A DNA stretch of 64,000 bases from Scleromatobacter sp039920745 (lineage in GTDB: Bacteria; Pseudomonadota; Gammaproteobacteria; Burkholderiales; Burkholderiaceae_C). Both the position numbers and the translations under genes were made by a program. Where the stretch lies: assembly GCA_039920745.1 (NCBI GenBank), contig JBDSDD010000087.1:16602-80601 (forward strand). Direction: 5' to 3'. This document shows, in pieces, positions 50,729 to 60,472 of this stretch. Below the pieces are notes generated by a model. The model was not told where the DNA came from. It worked only from the letters and a program-made list of their open reading frames with translations, and did no database searches. Within the stretch, counting starts at the first letter, position 1. Every line of letters starts with the position of its first letter.

Positions 50729-53700
50729 GCGTTTCCGCCGGCTTCATCAAGCGGCCGATCGGCACGACGCTGCTCGCGTTGGCGATCCTGCTGGTCGGCG
50801 CGGCGGTGTTCCCGCTGCTGCCCATCGCGCCGCTGCCGCAGGTCGACTTCCCCACGATCCAGGTCTCGGCCAACCTGCCCGGCGCGAGCCCCGAGACGAT
50901 GGCCTCCAATGTGGCGCAGCCGCTCGAGCGCCAGTTCTCGCTGATCGCCGGGCTGGCGCAGATGACGTCGACCAGCGGCATCGGCAGCTCGCAGATCACG
51001 CTGCAATTCGAACTGAACCGCTCCATCGACGCCGCCGCGCTCGACGTGCAGGCGGCCATCAACGCCTCCACCGGACAGCTGCCGGCCAACCTGCCGGGCC
51101 CGCCGACGTTCCGCAAGGTCAACCCGGCCGACTCGCCGATCATGCTGCTGGCGGTGCAGTCCAGCACGATGCCGCTGATCCAGGTCAACGACTACACCGA
51201 CAACATCCTCGCGCAGCAGATCTCGCAGATCGAAGGCGTCGGCCTGGTGCGCATCGGCGGCGCCCAGAAGCCCGCGGTGCGCATCCAGGTCGATCCGGAC
51301 AAGCTGGCGGCGCTTGGCATGAGCCTGGAGGACATCCGCGGCGTCATCGCGACGATGTCGGTCAACCAGCCCAAGGGCACGATCGACGGGCCCAACCAGA
51401 GCTTCACCGTCTATACCAACGACCAGTTGCTCGCGGCCAAGCCGTGGAACGACGTCGTGCTGGCCTACAGGAAAGGCGCGCCCATCCGCGTGCGCGACGT
51501 CGGCGTGGCCGTCGATGCGCCGGAGGACGCCAAGGCGCATGCCTGGGCGTACGGCGGCGCCGGCGATCCGCAGAGCACCATCGAGGACGGCCGCGGCATG
51601 ATCCTGGTGATCACCAAGCAGCCGGGCGCCAACGTGATCGAGACGGTGGACCTGATCAAGAAGGCGCTGCCGCGCCTCGAGGCAGCGATTCCGCCCACCG
51701 TCCAGGTCAGCACGCTGGTCGACCGCACCCAGACGATCCGGGCCTCGGTGCATGACGTCGAGTCGACGCTGTTGCTGACCATCGCGCTGGTCGTGATGGT
51801 GATCTTCGTGTTCCTGCGCAACGTGGCCGCCACGCTGATCCCCAGCGCCACGGTGCCCCTGGCCTTGCTCGGCACGGGCGCGATCATGTACCTGGTGGGG
51901 TACAGCCTGGACAACCTCTCTCTGATGGCGCTCACCATCGCGGTGGGCTTCGTCGTCGACGACGCCATCGTGATGCTTGAAAACATCTACCGCCATGTCG
52001 AAGAAGGCATGTCGCCGATGGAGGCAGCGCTGACGGGTGCCGGCGAGATCGGCTTCACGATCATCTCGATCTCCGTCTCGCTGGTGGCCGTGTTCATCCC
52101 GCTGTTGCTGATGGGCGGCATCGTCGGCCGGTTGTTCCGTGAGTTCGCGGTGACGGTGACGCTGACGATCGGCGTGTCGGTGGCCATCTCGCTGACGCTC
52201 ACGCCGATGCTGTGCTCGCTGTTCCTCAAGAACGAGCACGCCACCCGGCACGGCAAGCTCTACAAGCTGTTCGAGACCGGCTTCGACAAGATGCTGGCCG
52301 GCTACAAGCGCGGCCTGGACTTCGTGCTGAAGCACCAGTTCCCGACGCTGCTCGTCTTCCTCGCGACGCTGGCAGCCACCGTGGCGCTGTTCATCGTCAT
52401 CCCCAAGGGTTTCTTCCCGCAGCAGGACACCGGCTTCATCTTCGGCAACGCGCAGTCGTCGCAGGACTCGTCGTCCGCGTCGATGAACCGACGCATGGTG
52501 CAGTTCGCCGACATCGTGCGCCAGGATCCAGACGTCACCGGCATCGGCATGTTCGGCAACTCGTCGCAGTTCAACACCGGCAACTTCTTCATCTCGCTCA
52601 AGCCCAAGGACCAGGGCCGCAAGCTGAGTGCCGACGAGATCATCGCGCGGCTGCGGCCCAAGCTGGCCAAGGTGGAGGGCGCGTCGCTGCTGATGCAGGC
52701 CGGCCAGGACATCAACGTCGGTGGCCGCCTGGCGCGCACGCAGTACCAGTACACGATCACCGACGCGCACCTCGACGAGCTCAATGAGTGGGCGCCCAGG
52801 CTGCAGGCGCGCTTCGCGCAGTTGAAGGAGCTGACCGATGTCGCCTCCGACCTGCAGAACGCCGCACCCACTGCCAGCCTGACGATCGACCGCGACCGCG
52901 CGGCGACCTTCGGCATCTCGCCGTCCACGATCGACTCGACGATCTACGACGCGATCGGCCAGCGTCAGGTGAGCCAGTACTTCACGCAGATCAACAGCTA
53001 CCACGTGGTGCTGGAGGTGACGCCCGAGATGCAGGCGGACCCGGCGCTGTTCAACAAGCTCTACGTCACGTCGCCTCTCACTGGGCAGCAAGTGCCGCTG
53101 TCCACCTTCGTGAAGGTGGACACCACGAAGACGGGCTACCTGTCGATCAGCCACCAGAGCCAGTTCCCGGCGGTGACGCTGTCGTTCAACCTGGCGCCGG
53201 GCGTCTCGCTGGGCCAGGCGGTGGACCAGATCAACAAGGCGCAGGCCGAGATGGGCCTGCCGCAGGCGCTCTCGGGCTCGTTCCAGGGCACGGCGCAGGC
53301 GTTTCGCGACTCGCTGAGCTCGCAGCCCTACCTGATCGCGGCGGCGCTGCTGGCCGTCTACATCGTGCTGGGCCTGCTGTACGAGAGCTTCATCCACCCG
53401 CTGACGATCCTCTCGACGCTGCCGTCGGCCGGCGTCGGCGCGCTGCTGATCCTGATGGCGGGCGGCTACGACCTGAGCGTGATCGCGCTGATCGGCATCA
53501 TCCTGCTGATCGGCATCGTCAAGAAGAACGGCATCATGATGGTGGACTTCGCGCTCACGGCCGAGCGCGAGCAAGGCATGGCGCCCGAGGAGGCGATCTA
53601 CCGCGCCTGCCTGCTGCGGTTTCGCCCGATCATGATGACGACGATGTGCGCGCTGCTCAGCGGCCTGCCGCTGATGCTGGGCCACGGCGCCGGCTCCGAG

Positions 53701-53925
53701 TTGCGCCGTCCGCTGGGCTTCGCGATGGTCGGCGGCCTGGTGTTGTCGCAGGCCTTGACGCTGTTCACGACGCCCGTGGTCTACCTCTACCTGGATCGTG
53801 CGCACTACTGGTACGAGAAGAAGTCCAAGGCCCGCAGGGCGCGAAAGGCGGCCAGCCAGATCAACGCCGACACCGCCGCCCTGGACCGCTCGCTCCCCCT
53901 GGTCGTGGATGATGCGAAGCATTGA
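50725..53925 (+). CDS. RND multidrug efflux pump (MdtB/MdtC-like)
   Basis: The 1066-residue proton-driven pump has 12 predicted transmembrane helices. The N-terminal FIKRPIGTTLLALAILLVGA, helix-4 motif VGFVVDDAIVMLENIYRHVEEG (Asp pair for proton relay) near residue 408 and GIVKKNGIMMVDFAL near residue 930 place it in the HAE1/MdtC branch rather than the metal-exporting CusA branch. E. coli MdtBC needs two different pumps; only one is present here. The GTG start overlaps the adaptor stop. Confidence 0.93.
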   Translation: MSVSAGFIKRPIGTTLLALAILLVGAAVFPLLPIAPLPQVDFPTIQVSANLPGASPETMASNVAQPLERQFSLIAGLAQMTSTSGIGSSQITLQFELNRSIDAAALDVQAAINASTGQLPANLPGPPTFRKVNPADSPIMLLAVQSSTMPLIQVNDYTDNILAQQISQIEGVGLVRIGGAQKPAVRIQVDPDKLAALGMSLEDIRGVIATMSVNQPKGTIDGPNQSFTVYTNDQLLAAKPWNDVVLAYRKGAPIRVRDVGVAVDAPEDAKAHAWAYGGAGDPQSTIEDGRGMILVITKQPGANVIETVDLIKKALPRLEAAIPPTVQVSTLVDRTQTIRASVHDVESTLLLTIALVVMVIFVFLRNVAATLIPSATVPLALLGTGAIMYLVGYSLDNLSLMALTIAVGFVVDDAIVMLENIYRHVEEGMSPMEAALTGAGEIGFTIISISVSLVAVFIPLLLMGGIVGRLFREFAVTVTLTIGVSVAISLTLTPMLCSLFLKNEHATRHGKLYKLFETGFDKMLAGYKRGLDFVLKHQFPTLLVFLATLAATVALFIVIPKGFFPQQDTGFIFGNAQSSQDSSSASMNRRMVQFADIVRQDPDVTGIGMFGNSSQFNTGNFFISLKPKDQGRKLSADEIIARLRPKLAKVEGASLLMQAGQDINVGGRLARTQYQYTITDAHLDELNEWAPRLQARFAQLKELTDVASDLQNAAPTASLTIDRDRAATFGISPSTIDSTIYDAIGQRQVSQYFTQINSYHVVLEVTPEMQADPALFNKLYVTSPLTGQQVPLSTFVKVDTTKTGYLSISHQSQFPAVTLSFNLAPGVSLGQAVDQINKAQAEMGLPQALSGSFQGTAQAFRDSLSSQPYLIAAALLAVYIVLGLLYESFIHPLTILSTLPSAGVGALLILMAGGYDLSVIALIGIILLIGIVKKNGIMMVDFALTAEREQGMAPEEAIYRACLLRFRPIMMTTMCALLSGLPLMLGHGAGSELRRPLGFAMVGGLVLSQALTLFTTPVVYLYLDRAHYWYEKKSKARRARKAASQINADTAALDRSLPLVVDDAKH

Positions 53926-53941
53926 CAATGCCATGACCGCC

Positions 53942-54643
53942 ATGAAGCTGCTCATCGTCGAGGACGAACCCAAGACCGCCGAGTACCTGCAGAAGGGCCT
54001 GACGGAGCAGGGTTGCGCGGTCGACGTGGCGCACAACGGCGTCGACGGCCAGCACCTGGCCCTGGTGCACGACTACGACGTGATCGTGCTCGACGCGATG
54101 CTGCCAGGCATCGACGGCTTCACGCTGCTGCGCACGCTGCGCCAGGTCAAGCAGACGCCGGTGATCATGCTCACCGCACGCGACGCCATCGAAGACCGTG
54201 TGCGCGGCCTGCACGACGGCGCCGACGACTACCTGGTCAAGCCGTTCTCCTTCCTCGAACTGCTCGCGCGCCTGCAGGCGCTGCAGCGGCGCGGGCGAGC
54301 GCAGGAGCCCACGCAGTTGAGGATCGCCAATCTGCAGATCGACCTGATCGCGCGCAAGGCCTGGCGCGGCGCGGAGCGCATCGACCTGAGCGCCAAGGAG
54401 TTCGCGCTGCTGGCCGTGCTGGCGCGCCGCCAGGGCGAGATCCTGTCGAAGACGGCCATCGCCGAACTCGTGTGGGACATGAACTTCGACTCCAACACCA
54501 ACGTCGTGGAAGTCGCGATCAAGCGCCTGCGCGCGAAGGTCGACAACGCGTTCGCGCCCAAGTTGCTGCACACGATCCGCGGCATGGGCTACGTGATGGA
54601 GGCCCGCGAGGAGGCTGGACCGGACGAGGCACCCGCGTCGTGA
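53942..54643 (+). CDS. OmpR/CusR-like response regulator
   Basis: The 233-residue regulator has a receiver domain with phospho-acceptor Asp in VIVLDAMLPGIDGF near residue 51 and conserved Lys in YLVKPFSF near 100. A winged-helix output domain follows, ending VVEVAIKRLRAKVD and IRGMGYVME, of the heavy-metal (CusR/CopR) type. Upstream in-frame ATGs at 53912 and 53933 are possible; 53942 gives the standard N-terminus. It lies in the efflux operon and is coupled to the kinase by a GTGA overlap. Confidence 0.9.
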   Translation: MKLLIVEDEPKTAEYLQKGLTEQGCAVDVAHNGVDGQHLALVHDYDVIVLDAMLPGIDGFTLLRTLRQVKQTPVIMLTARDAIEDRVRGLHDGADDYLVKPFSFLELLARLQALQRRGRAQEPTQLRIANLQIDLIARKAWRGAERIDLSAKEFALLAVLARRQGEILSKTAIAELVWDMNFDSNTNVVEVAIKRLRAKVDNAFAPKLLHTIRGMGYVMEAREEAGPDEAPAS

Positions 54644-56013
54644 AGCGCTCGATCACCGCGCGGCTGGTGCTGATGTTCGCGCTGGCCACGCTGGCCACCT
54701 TCGCGCTGATCGGCGCGGGGCTGTACGGCGTGCTTGAGCGCGAGCTGACGCGCCACCAGAACGACGACCTCAACACCAACCTGCAGAACATGCGCTATTC
54801 GATCGAGCGCTTCGGCGACCTCGCGCACTGGGCCCGCCTGCAGGTCAAGATGGACACGCTGACCCCGGCCGACGGCAGTGTCCGCTTCTGGGTGCTCAGC
54901 GACGACCCGCGCTTCCAGTACGGCAAGGGCCTGGACGAGATGGAGCGCGTCAACCAGGGCGAGGCCGGCCACGGCACGCTGACGCTGCCCATCAGCGGCC
55001 ACAGCTACCGCACGCTGTCGATGCGCCTCGTGGCATTCGGCGACCGCCCGGCCGTGCGCCTGATCGTGGGCGTCGACACCGCGCCGTTCGAGCACACGAT
55101 GCGCGCGTTCCTGGTCGCGCTGACGCTGCTGTCGCTGGGCGCGGTGGCGCTGGTGATGGCGCTGGGCTGGTGGATCGCGCGCATCGGGTTGCGGCCGTTG
55201 CAGCGGCTGTCCGAGGAGGCGCGTGCGTTGCGCCCGAAGACGCTGTCGCAGCGCCTGCACGGAGAGCGGCTGCCGGTGGAGCTCGAAGGCCTCACCGTGG
55301 CCTTCAATGGCGCGCTCGGCCGCCTCGAGGACGCCTACCAGCAGCTCGAAGGCTTCAACGCCGACGTGGCGCACGAGCTGCGCACGCCGCTGGCCAACCT
55401 GATCGGCGGCACGCAGGTCGCTCTGTCGCGGCCGCGCACTGCGGCCGAGTTCCAGGAGACGCTGCAGTCCAATCTCGAGGAGCTTGAACGCCTGCGGTCG
55501 ATCGTCAACGACATGCTGTTTCTCGCCCGCGCCGACCAGGGCGAGGCGGCCACGGGCGTGGCGGCGGCCGACGTCGCGCACGAGGTCGCGGTGACCATCG
55601 AATTCTTCGAGCCGCTGCTCGACGAGACCGGCACCAGCGTGTCCATCGAGGGCGAACTGCGCACGCAGGCGACGATGAACATCGCGCTGTTCCGGCGCGC
55701 GCTGTCCAACCTGCTGCAGAACGCGATCGACCACTCGGCCGCGGGCGCGCACCTGGTCGTGACGATCACGCAGCGCGCCGGCGCGACCTGGATCGCGGTG
55801 GCCAACCCCGGCACGGCGATCGCTGCGCCGCACCTGCCGCGCCTGTTCGACCGCTTCTACCGCGTCGACTCGGCACGCCACGACGCCGGCATGCTCCACG
55901 GCCATGGGCTGGGGCTGGCCATCGTCAAGGCGGTGGCGGCCATGCATGGCGGGGCCACGCTGGCCACCAGCGACGCGGGCCTGACGACCATCGCGTTCAG
56001 CATCGCCGATTGA
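54640..56013 (+). CDS. CusS-like sensor histidine kinase
   Basis: The 457-residue kinase has two transmembrane helices (residues about 7-28 and 155-178) around a 125-residue periplasmic sensor, then a HAMP linker. H-box FNADVAHELRTPLANLIG is near residue 240, with N-box NLLQNAIDHS and G-box HGLGLAIVKAVAAMHGG. This is the heavy-metal sensor kinase family, though its pump partner looks like a drug exporter. GTG start coupled to the response regulator. Confidence 0.92.
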   Translation: MKRSITARLVLMFALATLATFALIGAGLYGVLERELTRHQNDDLNTNLQNMRYSIERFGDLAHWARLQVKMDTLTPADGSVRFWVLSDDPRFQYGKGLDEMERVNQGEAGHGTLTLPISGHSYRTLSMRLVAFGDRPAVRLIVGVDTAPFEHTMRAFLVALTLLSLGAVALVMALGWWIARIGLRPLQRLSEEARALRPKTLSQRLHGERLPVELEGLTVAFNGALGRLEDAYQQLEGFNADVAHELRTPLANLIGGTQVALSRPRTAAEFQETLQSNLEELERLRSIVNDMLFLARADQGEAATGVAAADVAHEVAVTIEFFEPLLDETGTSVSIEGELRTQATMNIALFRRALSNLLQNAIDHSAAGAHLVVTITQRAGATWIAVANPGTAIAAPHLPRLFDRFYRVDSARHDAGMLHGHGLGLAIVKAVAAMHGGATLATSDAGLTTIAFSIAD

Positions 56014-56091
56014 AGGCAAGCCGATGTCGATCAGGAAGCCAGCGAGTGGAACGGGCTCGCTGCTGGCGAGGCTCGTTTAGCGCTCGTCGCC

Positions 56092-57708
56092 TCAGGACCC
56101 TCGATGGGGGGCGTAGCTGAAGCTCGCGAAGTCGGCAGGCCAGCCCGACCCCGAGGTGTCGAAAGCCAGCATGCCCACGAAGGCGCCGGTGAACGAGGCG
56201 TGCGGGCCGCGCCCGCCCTCGTCCGACACCACGCTGGCGTCCAGCACCTCGCCGGCGGCCTGCCAGCCCTGGCCGATGTCGTAGAGGAATTGCAGGGAGG
56301 CGCCGCGCACGTCGGCGGCGAGCCCGACCGGCCCGTCCGCAGGAAGCTGGATCGGCTTGGCGAAGACGAGACGGGAGTCGGGCGTGTCCCCGAGGCAGGA
56401 CATGACGCTGAGCACGCGGCCCAGCTTCTCGTGGAGCGTGACTGCCGCGAAGTGGAACTTGTTGCGGTTGTAGTAGTGCGTCAGGCCGGCGGCCTGCTGG
56501 TAGGTCTGCGGATCGAAGGCCAGCCGGGTCTCGGCACGGAAGCCGTGGTCTTGCTGGCGCCGGGCGACCAGGCTCTGCTCGAAAAAGCTGCCCACCGATT
56601 CGCGGCCGAACAGGCGCAGGCCCTTCGGCGTCAACGCGAACAGCCGCTCATGGTGCGGCGTGCGCAGCCACTGGAAGTCCAGCGGCAGGACCTGCGTGCG
56701 CGTGAAGTCGTGGTCCACCGGGCCGCGCTCGATGCGTGCCGCGTTCGGATCGGGTGCGGGCACGTCGACATGCGGCACCACGCCGCCGCCGTCCAGATAG
56801 AGCCAGTCGTCGTCGTGCCAGGCGCAGCGCTGGATCGCGGTCTCGCGCCCGAGCGCCGAAAACGGCTCACCGTTCGGGCCCGGCAGCGGGCGCCCGCACA
56901 GGTGCGTGTGATAGACGAGGCCGTCCGGTGTCTCGATGATCTGGCCATGGCCCGCGCGTTGCAGCGGGGCGTCGGGCGCGCCCTTGGCGGTGATCGGATG
57001 GATCAGCGGATGCGTCTCGTATGGCCCCCACACCGAGCGCGAGCGCGCCATGGTCACCGCGTGCTCGTACGAGGTGCCGCCCTCGGCCGTGGTCAGGTAG
57101 TACCAGCCCTTGCGCTTGAACAGGTGCGGGCCCTCCACGAGGCCGTGCTGGCTCCCGCGGTACACGTTCTTCACCGGGCCGACGAGCTGGCGGCTGCGCG
57201 AGTCCCATTCCTGCATGAGGATGCCGTCGAACGCCGGGTGGGGGGCGTTGCCGCCGGGCGCGTCGTCGCGGTGGTTCCACAGCATGTTCATGAACCACTT
57301 GCGGCCGTCGTCGTCATGGAACAGCGACGGGTCGAAGCCCGAGGAGTTGACGTGCACCGGATCGCTCCAGGGGCCGTCGATGGCCGGGGCGGTGACGATG
57401 TAGTTGTGCGCGTCCTTGAAGTTGCCGTCGAACCGCTTCACGTCGGTGTAGACGAGCCAGAACAGGCCGTCGGCATGCGACAGGCAAGGCGCCCAGACGC
57501 CGCAGGAATCGGGGTTGCCGCGCATGTCGAGTTGCGCGGCGCGGTTCAGCGGACGTTCGACGAGCCGCCAGTTGACGAGGTCGGTGGAATGGTGGATCTG
57601 CACGCCGGGATACCACTCGAAGGTGGAGGTCGCGATGTAGTAGTCGCCACCGACGCGGCAGATGGATGGATCCGGATTGAATCCGGGCAGGATGGGGTTG
57701 CGGATCAT
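56092..57708 (-). CDS. GH43 beta-xylosidase/arabinofuranosidase
   Basis: The 538-residue enzyme has a five-bladed beta-propeller with the GH43 triad: catalytic base Asp in LPGFNPDPSICRVG near residue 14, pKa-modulating Asp in SSGFDPSLFHDDDG near 125, acid Glu in LVEGPHLFKRKG near 195. A C-terminal beta-sandwich (residues 330-538) is typical of subfamily GH43_11 xylosidases. No signal peptide is present, so it releases xylose from imported xylo-oligosaccharides. Third gene of the operon after the symporter and reductase. Confidence 0.93.
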   Translation of the reverse strand: MIRNPILPGFNPDPSICRVGGDYYIATSTFEWYPGVQIHHSTDLVNWRLVERPLNRAAQLDMRGNPDSCGVWAPCLSHADGLFWLVYTDVKRFDGNFKDAHNYIVTAPAIDGPWSDPVHVNSSGFDPSLFHDDDGRKWFMNMLWNHRDDAPGGNAPHPAFDGILMQEWDSRSRQLVGPVKNVYRGSQHGLVEGPHLFKRKGWYYLTTAEGGTSYEHAVTMARSRSVWGPYETHPLIHPITAKGAPDAPLQRAGHGQIIETPDGLVYHTHLCGRPLPGPNGEPFSALGRETAIQRCAWHDDDWLYLDGGGVVPHVDVPAPDPNAARIERGPVDHDFTRTQVLPLDFQWLRTPHHERLFALTPKGLRLFGRESVGSFFEQSLVARRQQDHGFRAETRLAFDPQTYQQAAGLTHYYNRNKFHFAAVTLHEKLGRVLSVMSCLGDTPDSRLVFAKPIQLPADGPVGLAADVRGASLQFLYDIGQGWQAAGEVLDASVVSDEGGRGPHASFTGAFVGMLAFDTSGSGWPADFASFSYAPHRGS

Positions 57709-57757
57709 GGTCGGGATTGAGCGGTTGAAACTGGGTTGCCTGGGTCGCAGCGTGCGC

Positions 57758-58738
57758 TCACCACAAGGCGTGCACCTGCGGTGCGATCCGACGTTGGTAC
57801 ACCTGCGCCAGCGCGCGCATCAGCGGCTCGGGCAAGGCGGCCAGATCGCCCGCGCTGACGTTCTCGTCCACCTGCCCAGGCGTGCGGCCGCCCGGGATGG
57901 CACTGCTGACCGCCTCGTGCATCAGGATCCAGCGCAAGGCCAGGCGGGCCAGGCTCACGCCCGCAGGCAGCAGGGTGCGCAACTCGTCGACGGCGGCCAG
58001 GCCTTGCTCGTAGTCCACGCCCGAGAAGGTTTCTCCCCGGTCGAAGGCCTCGCCCTGCCGGTTGAAGGCGCGATGGTCGTCGGGGCTGAATCGGCTGTCG
58101 CGGCTGAACTTGCCGCTGAGCATGCCGCTGCTGAGCGGCAGGCGGGCCAGCACGCCCACCTGCGCTGCGCGCGCGGCGGGCAGGAAGACCTCGGCAGGTC
58201 TCTGGCGAAACAGGTTGAAGACGATCTGCACCGATTGCACCCCGGGGTATTGCAGCGCGGCCAGCGCCTCATCGACGCGTTCGACGCTGACGCCGTAGTG
58301 GCGCAGCTTGCCTTCCTGGACGAGGGCATCGAGTGCCGCGAAGACCTCGGGCATGGCGTAGACGGCGCTCGGTGGACAGTGCAACTGCAGCAGATCCAGC
58401 GCCTCGAGCTCCAGGTTGCGCAGGCTGCGCTCGACGAAGGCGCGCAGATCCCGGTAGCCCTCGGCTACATGCGGATTCAGGCGCCTACCGGCCTTGGTTG
58501 CGACATGGAAGGTCTCGCCCGGCCGCTCGCGGCGAAGGCGCGCCAGCAGCGCTTCGCTGTGGCCGTCGCCGTAGACGTCGGCGGTGTCGAAGAAGTTCAC
58601 GCCCCGGTCCAGGGCCCGATGCAGCGCAGCCATCGCGGCTGTGTCGTCGGTGTGGCCCCAGGTGCCGCCGATGGCCCAGGCGCCGAAGCCGATTGCGGAG
58701 ACGTTCCAGCCGGTGCGGCCGAGGGGTCGGTAGAGCAT
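57758..58738 (-). CDS. Aldo/keto reductase
   Basis: The 326-residue TIM-barrel NADPH oxidoreductase has the catalytic tetrad: Asp and Tyr in FFDTADVYGDGHSE near residue 52, Lys in HVATKAG near 82 and His in LDLLQLHCPP near 118. The substrate is unknown; its place between a xyloside symporter and a beta-xylosidase suggests sugar or aldehyde reduction linked to pentose use. It is 37 bases from the symporter gene and 49 from the GH43 gene. Confidence 0.88.
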   Translation of the reverse strand: MLYRPLGRTGWNVSAIGFGAWAIGGTWGHTDDTAAMAALHRALDRGVNFFDTADVYGDGHSEALLARLRRERPGETFHVATKAGRRLNPHVAEGYRDLRAFVERSLRNLELEALDLLQLHCPPSAVYAMPEVFAALDALVQEGKLRHYGVSVERVDEALAALQYPGVQSVQIVFNLFRQRPAEVFLPAARAAQVGVLARLPLSSGMLSGKFSRDSRFSPDDHRAFNRQGEAFDRGETFSGVDYEQGLAAVDELRTLLPAGVSLARLALRWILMHEAVSSAIPGGRTPGQVDENVSAGDLAALPEPLMRALAQVYQRRIAPQVHALW

Positions 58739-58775
58739 AGGTATCGAGGGGTGAGCAGGCAGGAAGGTTGGGCGA

Positions 58776-60290
58776 TCAGGCGGCGGGCACAGCCGTCAAG
58801 GCTTGCTGGCGACGCAATGCCAGTTCGTCAGCCATGCGCAAGGTGGTCTGCTTGGTCAGTTTGTTGACCACCATGCACAGCGCGCAAGCCGTGAACAACA
58901 GCCCGACGATGATGCTCGACGCGAAGCGGTAGCCGGCGACCGCGTTGACCGCTGCGGGCAGTTGGGTGTCGTAGTCGAAGAAGCCGGCCAGGAACCACAG
59001 CAGGCACGCCGAGCCCAGCGCCAGGCCGGACTTCAGCGAGAAGCCGATGGTGGCGAACACCATGCCCGTGAAGCGGCGGCCGGTCTGCCACTCGGAATAG
59101 TCCGCCGCGTCGGCGTACATGGCCCACATGATGGCGCAGGTGGGCGCGTAGACCAGCGAGCCGGTGACGGCGTTCGCCAGCATCGCCCAGGTGGCGGTCG
59201 GCGGCAGCAGGTACAGGGCAAAGGCGTTGAGCGCCGACAGCGAGAAGCAGACCAGGGCCACCGTGCGCTTGCCGAAGCGCGCCGACAGCCCTGTCGACAG
59301 CATGATGACGACGATGGTGGTGCCGAAGCCCGCCATGTTCACGATGCTGTTGAAGACGTCCGCGACGTTGGAGTTGGCGATCGTGTCGCGTGTGCCGTGC
59401 ACGATATAGCCCAGCGTGTCCAGCAGGCCGCCCGAAATGGCGGCGTCGGAGCTGGTCAGCCCCAGTTGCTGGACCAGGTCGAACATCGCGGCTTTGTCGA
59501 CATAGTGGTGGAAGTAGTTGTAGCTGGCCCCGCCGCGCAGCGCCAGCATCGCGAAGTGGAAAAGCGTGAAGCTGACGAGGGCGATCCAGGGGCCGTTCTT
59601 GAGCAGGTCCGTGAAGTCCTGTTTTGGCGAGGAACGCACTTCGACCACCGGATTGACGCGCTCGCGCGTCGTGAAGAAGGTCACCATGAACAGCACGAAG
59701 CAAGCCACTGCCCAGATCGTCATGGTGACCTGCCAGCCATGTTGTCGGTCATGGCCTTGCGCGAACTTGGCGACGAGAGGCAGCGTGAACCCACCGACCA
59801 CGAACTGCGCCACGTTGACCGAGACGAAGCGGAAGGAGTTCAGCTTGGTGCGTTCGTCCAGGTCGCTGGTCATCACGCCGCCCAGCGCCGAATACGGCAT
59901 GTTGTTCATCGAATACAGCGACATCAGCACCGTGTTCGTGATGCCGGCGTAGGCCACCATCATGCCGGTGCTCCAGCCCCAGCTCTTGTCGGGCGTGGAG
60001 TAGGCCAGGACCATGACGACGGACCAGGGCAGCGCCGTCCACAGCACCCAGGGACGGAACTTGCCCCAGCGGGTCACGGTGCGGTCGGCCAGCACGCCGA
60101 TGATGGGATCGAACATTGCATCCCACAGGCGCGGCCACAGCAGGATGGCGGCGGCAGCGCTGGCGCTGAGCCCGAACACATCGGTGTAGAAATTGAGCTG
60201 GAACAACACCATGGTCATGAAGACCAGATTGGCCGCGGCGTCGCCGGCGCTGTAGCCGGCCTTTTCGATGAAGGAGAGTTTTTGGATCAT
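58776..60290 (-). CDS. GPH-family xyloside:cation symporter
   Basis: The 504-residue inner-membrane carrier has about 12 helices and GPH family features: GYSAGDAAANLVFM near the start, LWPRLWDAMFDPIIGVLADRT near residue 50 and a RFGKRTVAL loop. Relatives import xylosides or melibiose with Na+ or H+. First gene of the operon with the reductase and GH43; TGGTAGCGCTATCT lies about 95 bases upstream, so it should be controlled by the LacI protein. Confidence 0.9.
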   Translation of the reverse strand: MIQKLSFIEKAGYSAGDAAANLVFMTMVLFQLNFYTDVFGLSASAAAAILLWPRLWDAMFDPIIGVLADRTVTRWGKFRPWVLWTALPWSVVMVLAYSTPDKSWGWSTGMMVAYAGITNTVLMSLYSMNNMPYSALGGVMTSDLDERTKLNSFRFVSVNVAQFVVGGFTLPLVAKFAQGHDRQHGWQVTMTIWAVACFVLFMVTFFTTRERVNPVVEVRSSPKQDFTDLLKNGPWIALVSFTLFHFAMLALRGGASYNYFHHYVDKAAMFDLVQQLGLTSSDAAISGGLLDTLGYIVHGTRDTIANSNVADVFNSIVNMAGFGTTIVVIMLSTGLSARFGKRTVALVCFSLSALNAFALYLLPPTATWAMLANAVTGSLVYAPTCAIMWAMYADAADYSEWQTGRRFTGMVFATIGFSLKSGLALGSACLLWFLAGFFDYDTQLPAAVNAVAGYRFASSIIVGLLFTACALCMVVNKLTKQTTLRMADELALRRQQALTAVPAA

Positions 60291-60384
60291 GGTGTTGCAA
60301 TCGACATGGAGTGCCCGTCAGCGGGTCCGGCTGGGATCGATTCCCGCAGGACACCACCATCGGAAGCGTCTGCGCAGTCAAGAT

Positions 60385-60398
60385 AGATAGCGCTACCA
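60385..60398 (-). promoter_or_regulatory. xyl-box operator before the symporter operon
   Basis: On the minus strand the sequence is TGGTAGCGCTATCT, centred on the TAGCGCTA palindrome (60388-60395). It closely resembles the TGGTAGCGCTAACA xyl-box described for Xanthomonas LacI-type XylR. The surrounding 60291-60472 gap has no other gene. Confidence 0.7.
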
Positions 60399-60472
60399 AT
60401 TTCGACTTTGGAGGATCTGTGTGAATTCGTCAATACGCGTTGTCCAGCGCTTTGCCGCAGCGAGAAGTTCGA

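Noticed and set aside
50506..54036. 1176-codon open frame on the minus strand
   Set aside because: It is antisense to the efflux pump and regulator genes, His/Arg/Gln-rich and without domains; an artefact of GC-rich codon bias.
56040..56062. CAGCGAG/CTCGCTG hairpin between the kinase and GH43 genes
   Set aside because: A 7-bp stem without a clear T tract on either side; too weak to call a terminator.
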